Origin: Sediminibacterium sp.
Lineage (GTDB): Bacteria > Bacteroidota > Bacteroidia > Chitinophagales > Chitinophagaceae
DNA length: 8,150 nucleotides
NCBI GenBank assembly: GCA_023256555.1
Contig: JALRFB010000033.1
Span: 1 to 8,150 of the forward strand
Direction of reading: 5' to 3'
Shown here: positions 7,602-8,150 of the stretch, piece by piece
Numbering within the stretch: position 1 is the stretch's first letter
How the letters are laid out: every line of letters begins with the position of its first letter
Program-made: the position numbers and the translations under genes
Notes under the pieces: generated by a model
The model's input: only the letters and a program-made list of their open reading frames with translations
The model's database searches: none
Told to the model about the DNA's origin: nothing

Positions 7602-7664
7602 ATGATATTATCTTCTTTATTAAACAGATTTAGTGAGCCAGAAACGTTGAAATGGCTAAGTTAG
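7602..7664 (+). other. Out-of-frame N-terminal segment of the aminotransferase (20-codon ORF)
   Basis: From the ATG at 7602 the frame reads MILSSLLNRFSEPETLK, then W-L-S and a TAG at 7662-7664. The first 17 residues resemble the start of class I aspartate aminotransferases, where a helix ending in an S-E-x-x-T-(L/I)-x-M pattern precedes the conserved ELxAQG segment. Adding one A to the AAA at 7650-7652 would join it to the downstream frame with exactly the family spacing. I read it as the displaced N-terminus of the next gene. A short leader ORF whose stop overlaps the next start, allowing translational coupling, is the alternative. Confidence 0.65.
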
Positions 7665-8150
7665 GACGTGAACTAAGAGCACAAGGAATTGATGTAATTG
7701 ATCTTAGCTTAGGTGAACCTGATTTTGATACACCACAACATATCAAGGACGCTGCCATTAAAGCTATCAACGACAACTGGTCTCACTATACACCAGTTGC
7801 TGGTTTCTTGGATTTAAGAGAAGCAGTGTGTGCTAAATTAAAAAGAGATAATAATTTAGAATATAAACCAGAACAAATTGTTACTTCAACTGGTGCTAAG
7901 CAAAGTTTAGCAAACGCTATTTTAGCATTAGTAGATGAGGGGGATGAAGTGATTATTCCTACTCCTTATTGGGTAACTTATTCTGAATTAGTAAAAATCG
8001 CTAGAGGTAAAGTAGTTGAAATTAGAACAAGTACAGATGCTGGTTTTAAAGCAACCCCTGCTCAAATTGAAGCTGCAATTACTCCTAAGACTAAAGTATT
8101 CATGTTCTCTAGCCCATGTAATCCAAGTGGTGCTGTATACAGTAAAGAAG
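7652..8150 (+). CDS. aspC: Aspartate aminotransferase-like class I PLP enzyme (3' partial, 5' apparently frameshifted)
   Basis: A cytoplasmic PLP-dependent transaminase, probably exchanging the amino group between aspartate and 2-oxoglutarate. From the ATG at 7652 the frame is open to the window edge (166 codons plus one base). Visible motifs follow the Thermus-type (subgroup I-gamma) enzymes: SLGEPDFDTP (19-28, substrate-binding loop), HYTPVAG (45-51), STGAKQSLANA (77-87, phosphate-binding helix start), TPYWVTY (102-108, with the PLP-stacking tryptophan) and SSPCNPSG (151-158, with the conserved NPSG asparagine). The Schiff-base lysine lies beyond the window. The ATG at 7652 is the first in this frame after a TGA at 7634-7636, so translation from it lacks the usual first 15-17 residues. 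Those residues are found just upstream in another frame, implying a one-base deletion. Substrate choice is uncertain: related prephenate, alanine and aromatic transaminases share these motifs. Confidence 0.88.
   Translation, partial: MAKLGRELRAQGIDVIDLSLGEPDFDTPQHIKDAAIKAINDNWSHYTPVAGFLDLREAVCAKLKRDNNLEYKPEQIVTSTGAKQSLANAILALVDEGDEVIIPTPYWVTYSELVKIARGKVVEIRTSTDAGFKATPAQIEAAITPKTKVFMFSSPCNPSGAVYSKE

Noticed and set aside
7647..7655. Programmed -1 frameshifting joining the two aminotransferase frames
   Set aside because: The site TTG-AAA-TGG is not a standard slippery heptamer, and I see no strong downstream stem. A missing A in the homopolymer is simpler.
1..8150. A hidden mobile element, defence island, CRISPR array or new multi-gene system
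   Set aside because: Nearly all of the window is accounted for by recognised housekeeping genes, with no transposase, repeat array, inverted terminal repeats or long unexplained spacer.

Overview
The window reads as a stretch of ordinary chromosome from a member of the Bacteroidota, most likely a Chitinophagaceae-like lineage (family level is inference). The pointers are AT-rich coding sequence, no Shine-Dalgarno-like purine blocks before the starts, A/T-rich leaders, several upstream octamers of the Bacteroidota -7 form TAnnTTTG, a PHP-containing DnaE, and menaquinone made by the futalosine route (MqnE).

Layout, left to right. (1) The 3' part of dnaE (replicative DNA polymerase III alpha), open from the left edge to 3110. 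(2) A small thioredoxin gene (3209-3526), closed by a clear intrinsic terminator (3550-3579). (3) A CNT/NupC-type nucleoside transporter (3604-4866). (4) mqnE, aminofutalosine synthase (4898-6031). (5) On the minus strand, a single-chain iron-sulfur L-serine dehydratase (7482 down to 6028), whose stop codon overlaps the mqnE stop in a shared TTAA. (6) Divergent from it, the 5' part of a class I aspartate aminotransferase-like gene running off the right edge. No intergenic stretch exceeds 300 bases. I see no RNA genes, mobile elements, CRISPR arrays or phage genes.

The genes do not form one obvious pathway. The first four are co-oriented, but the terminator after trxA and the -7-like sites before trxA, nupC and mqnE suggest several short transcription units. 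The serine dehydratase and the aminotransferase both handle C3/C4 amino acids around pyruvate, oxaloacetate and aspartate and share a short divergent control region of about 120 bases.

I found no new multi-gene system. The best leads are local. The aminotransferase has an apparent one-base deletion in an A run (7650-7652) that splits a family-typical N-terminus from the body of the protein. The serine dehydratase ends in a cysteine matching the 'tail-in-mouth' ligand described for the Legionella enzyme, and that tail is encoded within the overlap with mqnE. DnaE ends in a clamp-binding-like QINLF pentapeptide.
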